DNA of 7,271 bases. Source: Microcaldota archaeon (lineage in GTDB: Archaea; Micrarchaeota; Micrarchaeia; Micrarchaeales; CABMGC01). Positions 6,153-7,271 of the stretch are shown here, piece after piece; within the stretch, counting starts at the first letter, position 1; every line of letters starts with the position of its first letter. The notes under the pieces are model-generated. The model saw only the letters and a list, made by a program, of their open reading frames with translations. It was not told the origin of the DNA and did not search any database. Location: positions 1 to 7,271 of the forward strand of contig JAJZKH010000032.1 in the NCBI GenBank assembly GCA_021850955.1, given 5' to 3'. Made by a program: the position numbers and the translations under genes.

Positions 6153-6713
6153 ATTAAGAATCTTTGTTTTTACCTTTTCGAATAATGAAGAAAGCTCTTC
6201 GGGATTTATTTTTGATTTTAAGTATCCGCTATATGCCTTTTCGTAAGCCGCTTTGTCTTCTTTTAATTTATTTATGTACATATTTTGTTTTTCAAATAAT
6301 GATTTATCCGTAGATAACCCTGAACGGAGTTTCAAACCGCCTTCGATGCAACCTTGTGCAAATATAAATGGTGTTGAGTTCTTTACAGAAGCACTTAGAC
6401 CTATGTCTAATATATACTCTTCATTTTCTAATTTTTTCGATGCTGCTTTTTTTGCTAACAACAATCCTGTTAGAAATGCTGTGTTTCTGTTGCTTCTTGA
6501 AGGCCAACCGTACTTTAACAATTCTTTTGAGTATGCAGTTACTAAAACTTCATCTCCAATTTCAGAGTACTTGACTATTTGTGATATTATACCTTTATTT
6601 GATCTTCGTATAACTACCCTTTTTAAATCGCTTTTTACAAGAGATAACCTTTTCTTGTAATTAGTTACATGCGTTCTTTTTCTTTTGAAACCTATTTTGA
6701 AAATCTTTGCCAT
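6147..6713 (-). CDS. rpl18: Large subunit ribosomal protein uL18 (archaeal L18, eukaryotic L5 type)
   Basis: The 188-aa product binds 5S rRNA and anchors the central protuberance of the large subunit. Diagnostic stretches are TNYKKRLSLVKS (17-28), RVVIRRSNKGIISQ (32-45) with the basic and Asn residues that contact 5S RNA, the GD pair at 53-54, LLKYGWPSRSNRNTAFLTGLLLAKKA (65-90), and a Lys-rich C-terminal helix pair typical of the long archaeal form (bacterial L18 is about 120 aa). The gene starts with ATG 8 nt after the eL19 stop and ends 4 nt before uS5, in the usual archaeal order. The upstream gap ATGAGATT is purine-rich but too close to the ATG to be a clear Shine-Dalgarno site. Confidence 0.96.
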   Translation of the reverse strand: MAKIFKIGFKRKRTHVTNYKKRLSLVKSDLKRVVIRRSNKGIISQIVKYSEIGDEVLVTAYSKELLKYGWPSRSNRNTAFLTGLLLAKKAASKKLENEEYILDIGLSASVKNSTPFIFAQGCIEGGLKLRSGLSTDKSLFEKQNMYINKLKEDKAAYEKAYSGYLKSKINPEELSSLFEKVKTKILNE

Positions 6714-6721
6714 AATCTCAT

Positions 6722-7180
6722 CTATTTATACTGGGCTTTCATGAAGTCTTTTATATTTTTTAACTCGTCATCGGATATTTTTATACCGCTTTCTCTTAAG
6801 TGTAATATTAATGAAGCTTTATCAGAAAAGCTGTTACCTTTTATAAGCATATAGTACTTGTTGTATTTTGAATTGTCTAATTTACCCATTAATTTTAATC
6901 TTAATAATAAAAGTCTTTGGGATCTTACTTTTTTTATCCAAAGCTCTCCTCTTCTTGCTTTTAATGTTCCTTTTCTTTTACCTTGTCCTCTTCCTCTTCC
7001 CTTACTTCTTCTAATTTTTAATAATTTTGAGTTAGTGCTTTTATTGTGTTTTGCCTTTAATGCGTATATACCTCCATTTTTTATAAGAGTTCTAACGTCT
7101 TCTCTTGTCATTGCTTTTTTTGCTTCGTCTAACCCAGAAGAATTTATTCTTATTGAACTTTCTCCTCTATTTAATATTTT
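6722..7180 (-). CDS. rpl19e: Large subunit ribosomal protein eL19 (archaeal L19e), 5' end missing at an inverted junction
   Basis: eL19 is a long helical, very basic protein of the large subunit. The reading frame extends upstream of the ATG at 7111: KILNRGESSIRINSSGLDEA (7121-7180) precedes AMTREDVRTLIKNG, matching the conserved N-terminal helices of archaeal L19e (the A-K-I-L, G-x-x-R-V-x-I-D and AxTREDIR pattern). The ATG at 7111 is therefore an internal Met, not the start. The rest shows the basic loop RRSKGRGRGQGKRKG and the GELWIKKVRSQR helix, a SKYNKYYMLIKG segment, and a C-terminal extension. Visible length is 152 aa. About 10-15 N-terminal residues and the start codon are absent because sequence beyond about 7180 switches to uL6 on the other strand. 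The frame stays open to the window end by chance and yields no eL19-like residues there. The gene leads directly into uL18 (8 nt gap). Confidence 0.9.
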   Translation of the reverse strand, partial: KILNRGESSIRINSSGLDEAKKAMTREDVRTLIKNGGIYALKAKHNKSTNSKLLKIRRSKGRGRGQGKRKGTLKARRGELWIKKVRSQRLLLLRLKLMGKLDNSKYNKYYMLIKGNSFSDKASLILHLRESGIKISDDELKNIKDFMKAQYK

Positions 7181-7271
7181 TGGAGAAAGAGTTCCTAGAG
7201 AAACAACTATTGTCGGAGATACAAAAGTAGATGTGAAAGGCCAGTCAATAACTGTAAAAGGCGTAGATGCT
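7173..7271 (+). CDS. rpl6: Fragment of large subunit ribosomal protein uL6, C-terminal domain (broken at left, runs off window)
   Basis: The + strand frame starting near 7173 translates to NIFGERVPRETTIVGDTKVD followed by VKGQSITVKGVDA. This matches the archaeal uL6 second-domain signature N-F-L-G-E-x-x-P-R-x-T-T-I-x-G-D-T-x-V, followed by a beta hairpin and V-x-G-x-D that leads to E-A-V-G-Q-T-A in the family. uL6 is usually about 180 aa, and this fragment begins roughly two thirds of the way in. No start codon exists in this frame to the left; the frame passes into the antisense of eL19. The gene is therefore cut at the junction at about 7173-7182 and cannot be expressed from here as drawn. 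Its orientation is opposite to the rest of the ribosomal operon, contrary to the archaeal order uS8-uL6-eL32-eL19-uL18-uS5. Confidence 0.75.

Noticed and set aside
6253..6660. 135-aa open frame on the + strand opposite uL18
   Set aside because: It is antisense to a clearly conserved ribosomal protein gene, shows no recognisable domain, and has no promoter or start context of its own.
7109..7111. ATG at 7111 as the start of eL19
   Set aside because: The frame upstream of it translates to conserved eL19 N-terminal sequence back to about 7180, so this Met is internal.
7181..7271. Continuation of the eL19 frame on the - strand to the window end
   Set aside because: The frame is open, but its residues do not resemble eL19, while the + strand reads as well-conserved uL6. 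The openness is a side effect of antisense codons.

Overview
The window looks like an AT-rich archaeal chromosome fragment (about one third G+C, estimated by eye). The archaeal evidence is the run of ribosomal proteins eL19, uL18 and uS5 in the archaeal order and with archaeal sequence features, TATA-type promoters placed for leaderless or near-leaderless transcripts, T-rich terminators, and a tRNA gene with no encoded CCA. Low G+C, a ribosomal run that stops at uS5, and a cluster of unfamiliar membrane proteins fit a DPANN-type small-genome archaeon. That placement is inference, and I cannot name a species.

Layout from the right: positions 7173-7271 carry, on the + strand, a piece of the C-terminal half of ribosomal protein uL6. 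It runs head-to-head into the N-terminal part of eL19 on the - strand, and both genes are broken at the same point near 7173-7182. In archaea uL6 normally lies a little upstream of eL19 on the same strand, so this is an inverted junction: either an assembly or amplification chimera or a real inversion. Leftward on the - strand follow eL19, uL18 and uS5 (TTG start), then a T-rich terminator. A separate tRNA-His(GUG) gene with its own TATA box and T5 terminator comes next.

The left 5.3 kb is a second - strand operon with a near-leaderless promoter at about 5293. Its first gene encodes a 369-aa protein with one N-terminal membrane helix and a long basic, helical cytoplasmic part. It is followed by three polytopic membrane proteins of 415, 416 and 480 aa and the first 56 residues of a further exported or membrane protein that leaves the window at position 1. 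Genes are 0-20 nt apart and two overlap by one base. The three complete membrane proteins share a topology and short aligned motifs, so they look like diverged tandem paralogues. They resemble the general architecture of VirB6/TrbL/CedA-type channel proteins of DNA-transfer or secretion machines, but no ATPase is visible here, so the function is a hypothesis. This operon is the main candidate for an undescribed system.
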